DNA from: Nitrospira sp.
GTDB taxonomy: Bacteria > Nitrospirota > Nitrospiria > Nitrospirales > Nitrospiraceae
Direction of reading: 5' to 3'
Assembly (NCBI GenBank): GCA_036984305.1
Contig: BQWY01000001.1
Coordinates: 2,625,501 to 2,689,500, forward strand
Length of the DNA: 64,000 bases
The first letter of the stretch is position 1. Each line of letters opens with the position of its first letter. The notes under the pieces were generated by a model. It was given only the letters and a program-made list of their open reading frames with translations, was not told where the DNA came from and ran no database searches. This document shows, in pieces, positions 27,035-36,800 of this stretch. A program made the translations under genes and the position numbers.

Positions 27035-27661
27035 ATTCTCCAGCTTCTTGCGCAGTTGGATGAGTTCCTGTTCGAGGGCTTCGAAGCGATCGATAATGGG
27101 ATCGGGGATATTTGTATGGTCCATCGTGGCTTCGGGGACTCGCTCGCCCTCCATCTTGATGATGCGGGCCGGAACCCCGATGACCGTCGAATGTGCCGGC
27201 ACGGACTTCAACACCACGGAGTTCGCCCCAATCTTGACGTTGTCACCGATCCGGATCGCGCCGAGTATTTTCGCACCCGCGCCGATGACCACGTGATTCC
27301 CAACGGTCGGGTGCCGCTTTCCCCGCTCCTTGCCGGTTCCACCTAGCGTGACGCCTTGGAACAGGGTCACGAAATCGCCGATTTCTGCCGTTTCGCCGAC
27401 GACGACTCCCATCCCGTGATCGATGAAAAATCCCTGCCCAATGGTGGCACCCGGATGAATCTCGATTCCCGTGAGCCAGCGCGCCAGTTGCGAGATCAAT
27501 CGAGGCAGAACCGGTATCCCTCGTTCCCACAACCAATGCGAGATGCGGTAGGCCAAAAGCGCGTGGAAGCCCGAGTACGTCAGGATGACCTCGAGTCGGC
27601 TCGTCGCGGCAGGATCCCGCTCGAAGACAACAGCCAGGTCGTGTCGGATTCGTGAGAGCAT
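27014..27661 (-). CDS. cysE: Serine O-acetyltransferase
   Basis: Makes O-acetylserine, the carbon acceptor for cysteine synthesis. At 215 residues it is the short bacterial (EpsC-like) type: an N-terminal helical part, then hexapeptide repeats with [33 protein letters not shown] in segments and the DHG motif that binds serine. [13 protein letters not shown] and [14 protein letters not shown] are typical. It is the last gene of the minus-strand set starting at the PIN/TRAM gene. Confidence 0.94.
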   Translation of the reverse strand: MLSRIRHDLAVVFERDPAATSRLEVILTYSGFHALLAYRISHWLWERGIPVLPRLISQLARWLTGIEIHPGATIGQGFFIDHGMGVVVGETAEIGDFVTLFQGVTLGGTGKERGKRHPTVGNHVVIGAGAKILGAIRIGDNVKIGANSVVLKSVPAHSTVIGVPARIIKMEGERVPEATMDHTNIPDPIIDRFEALEQELIQLRKKLENGPTSTR

Positions 27662-27711
27662 GGCAATAGTCGGTCCCGTGTGCTCAGGCCACGGCCATCT
27701 CCGAGCGTATC

Positions 27712-28251
27712 TTACTTGTCGGAAAGTGCCTCGATCAAACAGACGGCTTGCGTCGCGATGCCCTCTTCATGCCCGACCGCGTCCAGGCCCTCACCGCTTT
27801 TCACCTTGACATTCACCGCTCCGGGATCGACCCCCATCACCTCGGCCATCGTCGCAGCCATCGTCGACAGCAACCCGCCAAGGCGGGGAGCTTGCGCAAT
27901 AATCGTACTATCCACGTTGACGATTCGATAACGATGAGTCGCCAACAGGGCGCACACGTGCTTGAGCAGGTTCAGACTGGGAATGTCTTTATAGGCTGGA
28001 TTGGAACTGGGGAAATGCCGACCCAGGTCTCCTTCCCCCATCGCTCCAAGCAGGGCATCGCAGACGGCATGGACCAGGGCATCGGCATCCGAATGTCCCG
28101 CCAATCCCTTGGTATGGGGCACTGCAACGCCACCCAAAATCAGCTTACGCCCGGAGGCGAGCTGATGAACGTCGTAGCCCATGCCGATGCGATACCTCGG
28201 CCTCACGTCTTGCGCCGTACGTCCCGGATCCATCTGACTCGCCTTTGGCAT
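27712..28251 (-). CDS. ispF: 2-C-methyl-D-erythritol 2,4-cyclodiphosphate synthase
   Basis: Fifth enzyme of the non-mevalonate isoprenoid pathway. The zinc site DVHQL follows RIGMGYD, and the family marks [39 protein letters not shown] and [23 protein letters not shown] are all present. I prefer the ATG at 28251, which has GGTGGAAG just upstream; a GTG at 28302 extends the frame. About 20 residues precede the usual start of the domain. It lies 99 bases after ispD. Confidence 0.94.
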   Translation of the reverse strand: MPKASQMDPGRTAQDVRPRYRIGMGYDVHQLASGRKLILGGVAVPHTKGLAGHSDADALVHAVCDALLGAMGEGDLGRHFPSSNPAYKDIPSLNLLKHVCALLATHRYRIVNVDSTIIAQAPRLGGLLSTMAATMAEVMGVDPGAVNVKVKSGEGLDAVGHEEGIATQAVCLIEALSDK

Positions 28252-28350
28252 GTCTTCCACCCGTTCATCATCGTTTCGCTCCAGAAACGCCGACTGCTCC
28301 ACGTTGAGTTTCGAGACCGGACGAGGCCACGCCGATCCGGTCCACCTCGC

Positions 28351-29082
28351 TCACCGCGCTTCCTTTCGCGAAGCCCAAATAGCCTCGCCGATGATCAGGT
28401 CCTCCGGCCGTGTGATTTTGATGTTTTCACCCGATCCTTCGACCACCACAACCGGCTCTCCGATCCGCTGCACGAGGTCGGCCTCGTCCGTTCCGATGTA
28501 GTGATCGGTGCGCGCCTTCTCATGTGCACGCTCCAATACTTCGCGACGAAACGCCTGGGGGGTTTGTGCCTGCCAGAGACGGCCGCGATCCAGGGTACTC
28601 TCGATGTGCGCCTCTGCACCCACCGCCTTCAACGTGTCCCGCACGGGGATGGCAATGATGGCCCCGCCATGCCGTGCCGCAGCGTGACAGACGCGGGCGA
28701 TCATGTCGATCGTCAAGAAGGGCCTCACGGCATCGTGTACGAGAACGAGTTCGACCGTGGGATCGACCGCCGCCAGTGCCGCACCGACGGAATCCTGGCG
28801 CTGAGCACCACCGGCCACAATATGCCGCACCTTGTTGACGCCAAACCGGGCAACGATTTCCTTCTTGCAATAATCGCGATCAGCCTCTGGCACGGCCAGG
28901 ATGATGTGGTCGATCTGCGTCGCTTGCTGAAGGGTGTGCAGCGCGTGCGCCAGCAAGGGGACCCCACCAATGCGTAAATACTGCTTTGGTGTCTCCCCCC
29001 CCATGCGAACACCCCGTCCCGCAGCCGGAACCACAGCCACGGTCGAGCGATGGAGAGAGTCGGCGGCAGGATTGGAAGGCAT
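28351..29082 (-). CDS. ispD: 2-C-methyl-D-erythritol 4-phosphate cytidylyltransferase
   Basis: Couples MEP to CTP in the non-mevalonate pathway. The 243 residues contain VVPAAGRGVRMGGETPKQYLRIGG (nucleotide-binding loop), GGAQRQDSVGAAL, LVHDAVRPFL, AIPVRDTLK, LWQAQTPQAFR and the C-terminal NIKITRPEDL. The order PIN/TRAM, ispD, ispF on one strand is common in several phyla. Confidence 0.94.
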   Translation of the reverse strand: MPSNPAADSLHRSTVAVVPAAGRGVRMGGETPKQYLRIGGVPLLAHALHTLQQATQIDHIILAVPEADRDYCKKEIVARFGVNKVRHIVAGGAQRQDSVGAALAAVDPTVELVLVHDAVRPFLTIDMIARVCHAAARHGGAIIAIPVRDTLKAVGAEAHIESTLDRGRLWQAQTPQAFRREVLERAHEKARTDHYIGTDEADLVQRIGEPVVVVEGSGENIKITRPEDLIIGEAIWASRKEAR

Positions 29083-29132
29083 GATCGTCGGCCGAGCGCA
29101 CGAAACCGGGGCCCTTGCCCGAGGCCAAGCTG

Positions 29133-30149
29133 CTAGCCTCTCGCCGCTTGGAGTTCCTCCCGCTCGCTTTCTTCCTTGAGTCGCGTGAAGATCATGCGGC
29201 CGGCGGTTGTCTGCAACACGCTGGTGACCACGACGTCAATGTTCCGCCCGATCCAGCGTTTGGCGTTATCCACGACGATCATGGTCCCGTCGTCCAAGTA
29301 TGCCACACCCTGACCGGGTTCTTTGCCTTCCTTCAGCACGAACACACGGAGAGCCTCGCCGGGCAATACCACCGGGCGCAACGCATTGCACAGTTCGTTG
29401 ATGTTCAGCACCCGCACGCCCTGCAGTTCAGCCACCTTGTTCAGATTCAAGTCGTTCGTCACGACTTTGGCTCCCATGCGCTTGGCCAGAGCGACGATTT
29501 TGGCGTCGACCTCGCGGATTTGGGGAAAGTCATCCTCGACGATCCGAACGTCGATATCGGGCATTTTCTGGATCTTGTTCAAGATGTCGAGACCGCGCCG
29601 CCCGCGTGCCCGCTTGAGGGCATCGGACGAATCGGCGATGTGCTGGAGTTCATGCAGGATGAAATGGGGCACGACAAAGGCCCCTTCGAGGAAACCGGTT
29701 TCGCAGAGATCGGCGATGCGGCCGTCGATAATGACACTCGTGTCCAAAATCTTCGACCCGATGGTGCCGCCGTGATGTGGAGCGGGAGGAGTTCCGAAAT
29801 GCGCTTGTCCAAACCGGGCGCCCAGCATCGTCCCTAGATAAGGAAGGCCAAGCAGAAACACCAGCCCGCCGATATGGAAGAGAACGGTCTGAACGTCGAA
29901 GACGACACTGCCGACCCACTCGATCAAACCCGTCAGCAAGAGACCGACGCCAAGGCCGGCCGTCCCGCCCATGATAAGTCCAAACGAAAGCCGCTGCAGA
30001 AGATGTTCGCTGAACAGGATGATGCCGCCGGTCGCGGCGCCTACCCCGAACCCAATCATCAGACTCGTCCACTGCCCGTCGTCCCATCGGGCGAGGAGTG
30101 CCATGCCGGCCACCGCGCTAAGCAGGACGAACATTGTACGGGTTGCCAT
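29133..30149 (-). CDS. Membrane-anchored PIN/TRAM domain protein (YacL-like)
   Basis: A 338-residue protein with four hydrophobic segments in the first 110 residues, a PIN nuclease-like domain (about 130-245: [59 protein letters not shown]) with the acidic residues expected for metal binding, and a C-terminal TRAM RNA-binding domain (about 260-325). Biochemical function is not established; a membrane-associated RNase is the usual guess. Confidence 0.88.
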   Translation of the reverse strand: MATRTMFVLLSAVAGMALLARWDDGQWTSLMIGFGVGAATGGIILFSEHLLQRLSFGLIMGGTAGLGVGLLLTGLIEWVGSVVFDVQTVLFHIGGLVFLLGLPYLGTMLGARFGQAHFGTPPAPHHGGTIGSKILDTSVIIDGRIADLCETGFLEGAFVVPHFILHELQHIADSSDALKRARGRRGLDILNKIQKMPDIDVRIVEDDFPQIREVDAKIVALAKRMGAKVVTNDLNLNKVAELQGVRVLNINELCNALRPVVLPGEALRVFVLKEGKEPGQGVAYLDDGTMIVVDNAKRWIGRNIDVVVTSVLQTTAGRMIFTRLKEESEREELQAARG

Positions 30150-30252
30150 AATGCCCCCCTCTTGCCCTCTAGACGATCAACACTGCATTGCTCGGGCCGT
30201 GCATCGGCTCACCTCATCATCCTCCTTCCGTACTTCCGTTCAGCCGGACGGC

Positions 30253-31176
30253 TTATGGTGTCTCGCCCGCGTAGATGCTCATCACCGTCCCGAGAAACTT
30301 CAACGCGTCTACCTTGGGTCGCTGGAAGGAATTTCGACCGATGATGGAGCCGAATCCTCCGCCGTCGCGAATGGCACGGACCTCTTCGAAGACGTTCTTA
30401 TCTTCGCTTTTCGCTCCACCCGAAAAGATCACGATGCGTCGTCCGTCAAAAGAACTTTGCACCACGTGCTTGACCCGCTCGGAAAGGGTCTTGATCGGAA
30501 TTTGAGCGGATTCGTACACCTTCTTGGCCGCGGACTGCTCCAGATGTCCGGATGGGAGCTTGACCTTGACAATGTGGGCGCCCAATTGGCAGGCGATCTG
30601 TGCCGCATAGGCCACGACGTCCATCGCCGTTTCCCCCTCTTTGCTGAGAGCGGATCCCCGTGGATAAGACCACACGACAACAGCCAACCCGACCCCCTTG
30701 GCCTCTTCGGCCAAGACACGAAGCTGCTCGTACATGTGGTTACAATGGGACGAACCGGGATAGATCGTGAACCCAATCGCGGAGCAACCCAGGCGCAATG
30801 CATCGCGGACGCTTCCCGTGACGGAGGGCAGGGGGTCCTTTTCATCGTGCAGGACGTCGTGATTGTTCAGCTTCAGGATCAAGGGGATCCGGCCTGCATA
30901 TTTGCCCGCCCCGGCTTCCAGAAATCCAAGCGGTGCGGCATAGGCATTACATCCCGCTTCAATGGCCAGTTCGAAGTGATAGTGCGGATTGTATCCTGGG
31001 GGATTGGGCGCAAAGCTACGAGCAGGACCGTGCTCGAACCCTTGGTCGACCGGAAGTATCACCAATTTCCCGGTACCGGCCAGGCGACCATGGTTCATCA
31101 GACGAGCCAGATTGGCTTTCGTCCCAGGGCTATCGCTCTCGTACCAATTCAGAATATCCGTCACACGATTTGCCAT
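30253..31176 (-). CDS. Class I fructose-bisphosphate aldolase, archaeal/DhnA type
   Basis: Reversibly joins dihydroxyacetone phosphate and glyceraldehyde-3-phosphate. The 307 residues match the DhnA/FbaB-type class I enzyme: LVILPVDQGFEHGPARSF, NHDVLHDEKDPLPSVTGSV, IGFTIYPGS and VVWSYPRGS, with the Schiff-base lysine expected in HIVKVKLPSG. GGAGG lies 8 bases before the ATG. It is 26 bases downstream of fbp, so the pair probably serves gluconeogenesis, as expected in an organism fixing carbon to C2/C3 units. Confidence 0.92.
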   Translation of the reverse strand: MANRVTDILNWYESDSPGTKANLARLMNHGRLAGTGKLVILPVDQGFEHGPARSFAPNPPGYNPHYHFELAIEAGCNAYAAPLGFLEAGAGKYAGRIPLILKLNNHDVLHDEKDPLPSVTGSVRDALRLGCSAIGFTIYPGSSHCNHMYEQLRVLAEEAKGVGLAVVVWSYPRGSALSKEGETAMDVVAYAAQIACQLGAHIVKVKLPSGHLEQSAAKKVYESAQIPIKTLSERVKHVVQSSFDGRRIVIFSGGAKSEDKNVFEEVRAIRDGGGFGSIIGRNSFQRPKVDALKFLGTVMSIYAGETP

Positions 31177-31202
31177 AAGTCATGCCTCCAGGCTGTTGTT
31201 CC

Positions 31203-32207
31203 TTATGCCGTTCCTATGAATCTCCGTTCGACCTCGGTCACGTTGTCCCGACTCCCGATGACGAGAGGAACCCGCTGGTGCAGCGTCGATGGGACAAGGT
31301 CTAAAATCCGTTGCGTCCCTGTACTGGCGAGGCCGCCCGCTTGTTCGACCACCATGGCCAAGGGATTCGCTTCGTAGAGCAAGCGGAGCTTGCCTTCCGG
31401 CTTACCGATCTCCCCCGGGTACAAATAGATTCCTCCGGTCATCAATATACGGTGGACATCCGCCACCAGACATCCCGAATACCGCCCGGTATAGGGTCTC
31501 CCTTTGGCCTTGTCCTTCACCTTGAGCCCATCGATGTACCCCCGAATCGGCACCGGCCACTTCTCGTAGTTGCCTTCGTTCGCGGCATACACACTACCGT
31601 GTGGAGGAATCTTCATGGCCTCGTGCGACCGCACATACTCCCCGATTCCCGGATCGAGCGTGAAGCCGTGCACCCCTTGGCCGGTCGTATACACGAGCAT
31701 TGTGCTCGATCCGTAGAATAGATACCCGGCCGCAACCTGGTCTCGACCCCGCTTGATCAAGTCCACATCCGAGGGGGGATGCTGGGCCCCGTCGTGCCGG
31801 AGAATCGAGAAGATCGATCCCAGAGGCATGTTCACGTCGGTATTGGACGATCCGTCCAAAGGATCGAACAGGACCATGTATTTCCCGTGTGGCCAGGTCC
31901 TCGACAAGACAATCGGCTTTTCTTCTTCTTCGGAAGCCAACGCACATACCAACCCGCTCGTCTCGAAGACTTTGATAAAGGTTTCGTTGGCCAACGCGTC
32001 AAGTTTCTTGACCGCCTCGCCTTGCACATTCGTCTCGCCGCTCGAACCGAGAATGTTGATGAGTCCGGCCCGACGAAGGTCGTGGGCCATTATTTTTCCA
32101 ACCAATCCCACATGGGACATGAGAATGGAAAACTCTCCCGTCGCCCCAGGATGAGAAGCCTGCTGCTCGAATATGTGGCGCGTCAGCGTGATCGGAAATC
32201 GACGCAT
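31203..32207 (-). CDS. fbp: Class I fructose-1,6-bisphosphatase
   Basis: Removes the 1-phosphate of fructose-1,6-bisphosphate in gluconeogenesis. Metal and substrate sites are seen in ASEEEEKPIV, the DPLDGSSN motif (FDPLDGSSNTDVNMPLGSIF) and YTGRYSGCLVADVHRIL, with PEGKLRLLYEANPLAMVVEQAGG near the end. I start at the ATG at 32207 (MRRFPITLT): the upstream in-frame ATG at 32237 overlaps the -10 box of a near-consensus promoter and so cannot be in the mRNA made from it. Confidence 0.94.
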   Translation of the reverse strand: MRRFPITLTRHIFEQQASHPGATGEFSILMSHVGLVGKIMAHDLRRAGLINILGSSGETNVQGEAVKKLDALANETFIKVFETSGLVCALASEEEEKPIVLSRTWPHGKYMVLFDPLDGSSNTDVNMPLGSIFSILRHDGAQHPPSDVDLIKRGRDQVAAGYLFYGSSTMLVYTTGQGVHGFTLDPGIGEYVRSHEAMKIPPHGSVYAANEGNYEKWPVPIRGYIDGLKVKDKAKGRPYTGRYSGCLVADVHRILMTGGIYLYPGEIGKPEGKLRLLYEANPLAMVVEQAGGLASTGTQRILDLVPSTLHQRVPLVIGSRDNVTEVERRFIGTA

Positions 32208-32235
32208 GGATAGAGGACTGAATGAATAAAGGGGC

Positions 32236-32264
32236 ATTATAGCGGGTCTGACCTAGTCGAGCAA
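32236..32264 (-). promoter_or_regulatory. Near-consensus sigma-70-type promoter of fbp
   Basis: On the minus strand TTGCTC (32259-32264) and a perfect TATAAT (32236-32241) are spaced by 17 bases. The transcript should begin near 32229, leaving a leader of about 20 bases before the fbp ATG at 32207. Confidence 0.6.
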
Positions 32265-32298
32265 TGCGAGGAAGGACAACAATAGGAGCATTTCGGCC

Positions 32299-33084
32299 CT
32301 AGGACGTTGGGCCGGAACCGTACCCATCCACCAATTTGGCAACCACCGAACCGATGATGACCTTGGCCTTCATCAGGAGCGGCACCCGCCGTGCGTCATT
32401 GGACAGCCAGACTCGAACGTTGCCCTCGTTGAGGAAGATCCCTTGAAACGGCATGACGACCAGGAGCCGCACCGCCTCCTGCCGGCCCCATCGTCCCTCG
32501 AGCTGCTCGATCCCTTCGACCCGCACCTCGAGTGTATAGTTCTTCTTGTCGTGGTGGACGTTGAGAAACGTAGACGTACCTGGAATCAGCAGGACGTTGG
32601 AACGGGCGAAATACAGACAGGAGATCGTGTCCTGAGTCCCCGTGGCAATATCTATTTCGGCCGCCTGCCCGTCCTTCACAGCCGTGACCTTTCCCTCCGC
32701 TTGCCGAAAGACATACTGAAAGTCGTTCTTTCGCTTGCCCTCGCGCCTCTGAAAGCTCATCCGCTGAGGGACCAGCGTATCGGCATCGATCCAGGATTCG
32801 ACTCGGTTATGGACGGGATAAAATCTGGTTACGAAGGGGCTGGAGTTGGCTGTCGTCAGGAGCTTCAAGAGGGGATGGTGATCGACCGGCTCGGCGGCTT
32901 CAACCCCCATCACAGCCGTTCCGGCCGTGATGCCCATCCAGGAGAGCTCGTACGTCAGCCGCTCGCCGGCGGCAAACGGGCGGAGTGGGCTTACAGCTGG
33001 CCGGCCCGAATTGGCTCCACTGCTCGATACGGCATGCAGCACCGCCACGAATACGATACAGGAGATCAGCCATCGCAAGATCAT
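32299..33084 (-). CDS. DUF3108 domain-containing exported protein
   Basis: A 261-residue protein with a signal peptide (LISCIVFVAVLHAVSSSGA) and a DUF3108-type beta-rich domain: PFAAGERLTYELSWMGITAGTAVMGVE, FYPVHNRVESWIDADTLVPQRM, QDTISCLYFAR and a C-terminal VWLSNDARRVPLLMKAKVIIGSV. The family's function is unknown, though it is periplasmic and often near envelope genes. It starts 21 bases after the phosphomannomutase stop and is probably co-transcribed. Confidence 0.85.
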   Translation of the reverse strand: MILRWLISCIVFVAVLHAVSSSGANSGRPAVSPLRPFAAGERLTYELSWMGITAGTAVMGVEAAEPVDHHPLLKLLTTANSSPFVTRFYPVHNRVESWIDADTLVPQRMSFQRREGKRKNDFQYVFRQAEGKVTAVKDGQAAEIDIATGTQDTISCLYFARSNVLLIPGTSTFLNVHHDKKNYTLEVRVEGIEQLEGRWGRQEAVRLLVVMPFQGIFLNEGNVRVWLSNDARRVPLLMKAKVIIGSVVAKLVDGYGSGPTS

Positions 33085-33105
33085 CGCTGCATCAGCCTAT
33101 CACAT

Positions 33106-34509
33106 CTAGGAGAGCGACAGTGCGCGCCGTGCTTCCTCCAACTCGCCTTCGATGGCCGCGCGAATGGACTTCAGCTGCGCTTCAGAGCTGGCCTCAAAAC
33201 GTAAGACCAGGGCCGGCTGGGTATTGGAGGCGCGAATAAGCCCCCAACCGTCGTTGAAGATCGTACGAATGCCGTCGATCGTGACGACGTCGCGAATCGT
33301 TAGTCCGCTGGGCCCCAACGGTTGCCGTGCTTCGGCTGCGGCGACCAGTTTCGACTGGACCTGTTTGACCAGATCGAATTTCACGGCATCCGGACAATCG
33401 ACCCGAATCTCAGGTGTGACGCAGGAGGGCGGCAAGTCCGCGACCAAGGAAGACAACGGTTTCTTGCGCTTGGCTAGAATCTCGATCAACCGGCAGGACG
33501 CATAGATCGCATCGTCGTACCCAAAGTAACGATCGGCAAAAAACATGTGCCCTGACATCTCACCGGCAAGGGCCGCGTGTTCCTCTTTCATCTTCGCCTT
33601 GATCAGCGAGTGCCCCGTTTTCCACATGATCGGCCGGCCGCCTCGCTTCTGGATGTCGTCATACAGATGTTGTGAGGCTTTTACCTCTGAGATAATGGTG
33701 CTGCCCGGCTTGGTCTCAAGGATGTCCCGCGCGTACACGACCATCAATCGGTCGCCCCACAGGATATTGCCCTTTTCGTCGACCGCCCCGATTCGATCGG
33801 CATCACCATCGTACCCCATCCCGACATGCGCGCCGGTGTCTCGCACCTTCCTAATCAAATCCTTGAGGTTTTCCGGCATGGTCGGATCAGGATGATGATT
33901 AGGAAATCGACCGTCGAGATCGCAGTACAACTCGGTGACCCGACATCCAAGTTGGGCGATCGCTTGGCCGGCCAGCAGGGACGCCGCTCCATTTCCTGCA
34001 TCCACGACGACTCGAAGACGACTGCCATCCACGTGTACGAACTGCTGCTTCAGGTATGCGAGATAGTCCGGGATGATTGGATGCTCCGACAGAGTTCCCT
34101 TGCCGACAGAGTACTGCCCACTCTCGATGGTTCTCTTCAATTCCTGAATCCCGTCACCATGAAGCGCGCTCTTCCCGATACACAGTTTGAATCCGTTATA
34201 CTCCGCGGCATTGTGACTTCCGGTGATCATGATGCCGCCATCGACCGGGAGGTGATGCAGCGAAAAGTAGACCAGTGGGGTCGCGCAGACGCCGACATCG
34301 ATCACGTTGAGTCCGCCGGTCATTAATCCCTTGACCAGACTTTGATGTAGGTCCGGAGAGCTGAGTCTGCCATCACGCCCCACACTCACCGTCCGGGCAC
34401 CACGAGCTCTTGCCGCAGTACTGTACGCGCGGCCGATCCGCTCCGCCGCGTCGCTCGTCAAATCCTCTCCGACCACTCCTCGAATGTCATATTCACGAAA
34501 AAGTCCCAT
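33106..34509 (-). CDS. Phosphomannomutase/phosphoglucomutase (AlgC/ManB type)
   Basis: Interconverts mannose-6-phosphate and mannose-1-phosphate (often also the glucose forms) for GDP-mannose synthesis. The catalytic serine is in ITGSHNAAEYNGFK, the metal loop is GYDGDADRIGAVD, and the sugar loop is GEMSGHMFF; RASNTQPALVLRFEA binds phosphate. Start taken at the ATG at 34509 (MGLFREYDIRG), where family homology begins. The upstream manC makes the partner reaction. Confidence 0.93.
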   Translation of the reverse strand: MGLFREYDIRGVVGEDLTSDAAERIGRAYSTAARARGARTVSVGRDGRLSSPDLHQSLVKGLMTGGLNVIDVGVCATPLVYFSLHHLPVDGGIMITGSHNAAEYNGFKLCIGKSALHGDGIQELKRTIESGQYSVGKGTLSEHPIIPDYLAYLKQQFVHVDGSRLRVVVDAGNGAASLLAGQAIAQLGCRVTELYCDLDGRFPNHHPDPTMPENLKDLIRKVRDTGAHVGMGYDGDADRIGAVDEKGNILWGDRLMVVYARDILETKPGSTIISEVKASQHLYDDIQKRGGRPIMWKTGHSLIKAKMKEEHAALAGEMSGHMFFADRYFGYDDAIYASCRLIEILAKRKKPLSSLVADLPPSCVTPEIRVDCPDAVKFDLVKQVQSKLVAAAEARQPLGPSGLTIRDVVTIDGIRTIFNDGWGLIRASNTQPALVLRFEASSEAQLKSIRAAIEGELEEARRALSLS

Positions 34510-34613
34510 ACGCCTCGTGTGTCGTTCAGTGTGACGCGTCAATTCCTGTAATCAGAACCAAGGAGACCGCCCGTCGCACACAGACGAAGGCGAGTCGCCG
34601 CGGCTCCCGGACT

Positions 34614-36071
34614 TCACGACGGACGGCTGGGCAGGCGCCCATAATCGTCCTGGAAGCGTACGATGTCGTCTTCGCCGAGATAGGGTCCGTTCTGCACTTC
34701 GATGATATGGAGGGTGTCCGACCCGGGATTCTCCAGCCGATGCCGCGTTTCGAGGGGGATGGCCGTGCTTTGCCCAATGCGGAGATCATAGGCCTTGTCG
34801 CCGCACGTCACGCGAGCCGTGCCGGCAATCACGACCCAATGTTCGCTGCGCTTGTGATGCAGTTGTAGGGACAAGCGTCCGCCAGGATTGACCGTGACGC
34901 GCTTCACCTTATAGCCCGGCCCCTCTTCGAGCACCGTGTAGGAGCCCCATGGCCGGAAGACCGTCACGTGTTCCAGGTGCTCCGGGGCTTGTTGCTTTTT
35001 CAGGACTTCGACGATTTTCTTGACGTCCTGCGATCGGTCTTTCGGGCACACGAGCGTGGCATCCGGGGTGTCGACGACCACCATGTCCTGAAGGCCGATG
35101 GTGGCCACCACCCGCCGATCCGCAAACAGAATGGAGTTGCGGCTTTCGAGATCCACGACCTTGCCGCTCACGACATTGCCGCTTCGATCGCGAACCGCTA
35201 CCTCGTCGATACTGCTCCAGTTGCCGACATCCGACCACTGGAAGTCGACCGGTATCATCGCGGCATGAGATGACCGTTCCATCACCCCCGTATCGATGGA
35301 CACCGACGGGAGGCGACGGTATTGTTCGTCGATGTCTTTCTGGGACGCTCCCGAGTCGAGAAGCGCCTTGATCTTACGAAGTCCGGCTCCTAACGCTGGC
35401 TGGTAGCGCCCGATTTCCTCCAAAATGGTCGCTGCTCGCCAGACGAACATCCCACTATTCCAATACACGTTTCCAGCCTTGACATACTGCGCTGCCTTGG
35501 CGGCATTGGGTTTCTCCACGAACCGAGCCACGGGATGCCCGTACAGCTTTCCGTGCCGTGCCAACACGCGCTTCTCATTGGCTTGAATATATCCGTAGCC
35601 AGTCTCGGGACGGATGGGCTTGATCCCGAACGTCACCAGGTGCCCGGCACCGGCCAACTTCGCTCCCAACGTCACCGCGGCCTGAAAGCGCGATTCGCGC
35701 TTCACCACATGATCCGCCGGCAGCACCAACATGATCCCATCGGGGTCGCGACGGATGATGTCCAGCGCCGCAAGGCCGATTGCAGGCGCGGTATTCCGCC
35801 CTTCCGGCTCGACCACAAAATTGTGCTGCAGGTCTTCTTTCCAGTCGCTCAGTTGCACGCGGATGGAATCGGCCTGTTGCGGGTTCGTCGAAATCAAGAC
35901 CTGAATCGGCGGTACGCATCCCACCACTCGACGCATCGTTTGCTGAATCATCGTCTCATGACCCAGGATGCGCAGCAGCTGCTTGGGATACAAATGGCGA
36001 CTCAACGGCCAAAATCGTGTTCCACTCCCGCCCGCGAGTATCACGGCAAAAATCTTCGACGGCTGAGGCAT
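34614..36071 (-). CDS. manC: Mannose-1-phosphate guanylyltransferase / mannose-6-phosphate isomerase
   Basis: Bifunctional type II PMI-GMP protein of 485 residues. The N-terminal nucleotidyltransferase has VILAGGSGTRFWPLSRHLYPKQLL, and the central part FVEKPNAAKAAQYV and GMFVWRA. The C-terminal cupin domain (about 370-485, RPWGSYTVLEEGPGYKVKRVTVNPGG, LQLHHKRSEHWVVIAGTARV) holds the isomerase site. The ATG at 36071 has GGAATC upstream. GDP-mannose feeds gmd in this window. Confidence 0.95.
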   Translation of the reverse strand: MPQPSKIFAVILAGGSGTRFWPLSRHLYPKQLLRILGHETMIQQTMRRVVGCVPPIQVLISTNPQQADSIRVQLSDWKEDLQHNFVVEPEGRNTAPAIGLAALDIIRRDPDGIMLVLPADHVVKRESRFQAAVTLGAKLAGAGHLVTFGIKPIRPETGYGYIQANEKRVLARHGKLYGHPVARFVEKPNAAKAAQYVKAGNVYWNSGMFVWRAATILEEIGRYQPALGAGLRKIKALLDSGASQKDIDEQYRRLPSVSIDTGVMERSSHAAMIPVDFQWSDVGNWSSIDEVAVRDRSGNVVSGKVVDLESRNSILFADRRVVATIGLQDMVVVDTPDATLVCPKDRSQDVKKIVEVLKKQQAPEHLEHVTVFRPWGSYTVLEEGPGYKVKRVTVNPGGRLSLQLHHKRSEHWVVIAGTARVTCGDKAYDLRIGQSTAIPLETRHRLENPGSDTLHIIEVQNGPYLGEDDIVRFQDDYGRLPSRPS

Positions 36072-36146
36072 AATGATTCCTATGATTCCTGAGACGTGAA
36101 CCGCGATCGCCACAGGCTCGCACGAACGGTCAGGCGGTACGGTCCG

Positions 36147-36695
36147 CTACCGGAGACGCGTCGTCCTTCGCGCGGCCAGAATGAGATCCGCCACCTCTCG
36201 CACGGCGCCTTCCCCTCCCCGTTTTTTGCAGACGTATCGAACCACCAGTTTTGCCGGCGGCATAGCATCGGCAGGGGCTGCAGCGAAGCCGACTGCCCGC
36301 AACGCGTCCACATCGTTGACATCGTCGCCGATGTAGGCCACTTCCGCCAACGTGAGGCCATGGCGCGCCACGATCTCGTCCAAGCAGGCGCGTTTATCCA
36401 TTACCCCCTGATGTAGCTCCGGGATCGTCAGCTTCTGCGCGCGGCGGGCCACTAACTTCGTCTGTTCCTGCGTGATGATGGCAGTGATAAGACCGGCCCG
36501 TTGAAGTAATTTGATGCCCATTCCATCATGGGTATTGAACTTCTTCAGCTCGTCACCCGCTTCGGTATAGTACATACCCGCATCGGTGAGCACGCCATCG
36601 ACATCCGTCGCAAAGAGGCGAATATCGGCCAACCGTCCTTTACTCTCTACGGAAACACGGGCGCGCTCGGATGCGGATCGACGTCGATTAGCCAC
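36147..36695 (-). CDS. KdsC-type HAD phosphatase (KDO-8-phosphate phosphatase-like)
   Basis: A 182-residue small HAD enzyme without cap domain. Motif I is FATDVDGVLTDAGMYY, motif II in AIITQEQT, and motif IV GDDVNDVDALRAVG. This is the KdsC/NeuA-C pattern, which removes phosphate from KDO-8-P or a related sugar acid in lipopolysaccharide synthesis. KdsC is the more likely reading since no sialic-acid-type synthase is nearby, but a related 2-keto sugar acid cannot be excluded. Confidence 0.85.
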   Translation of the reverse strand: MANRRRSASERARVSVESKGRLADIRLFATDVDGVLTDAGMYYTEAGDELKKFNTHDGMGIKLLQRAGLITAIITQEQTKLVARRAQKLTIPELHQGVMDKRACLDEIVARHGLTLAEVAYIGDDVNDVDALRAVGFAAAPADAMPPAKLVVRYVCKKRGGEGAVREVADLILAARRTTRLR

Positions 36696-36800
36696 GGGTC
36701 CTCATATGTCCAGAACGATCTTAGCAAGCATGGTTCAGCGGCACAAGGAAATGGCACGATTACAATTCTCTTCGTCGCTCCTTGGAGCACAAGGGTGAGG

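Noticed and set aside
27748-28977. 409-codon plus-strand open frame across ispF and ispD
   Set aside because: Both opposing genes carry strict family motifs; this frame does not.
29971-31377. 468-codon plus-strand open frame across the PIN/TRAM, aldolase and fbp genes
   Set aside because: It is antisense to three recognised genes and has no recognisable domain.
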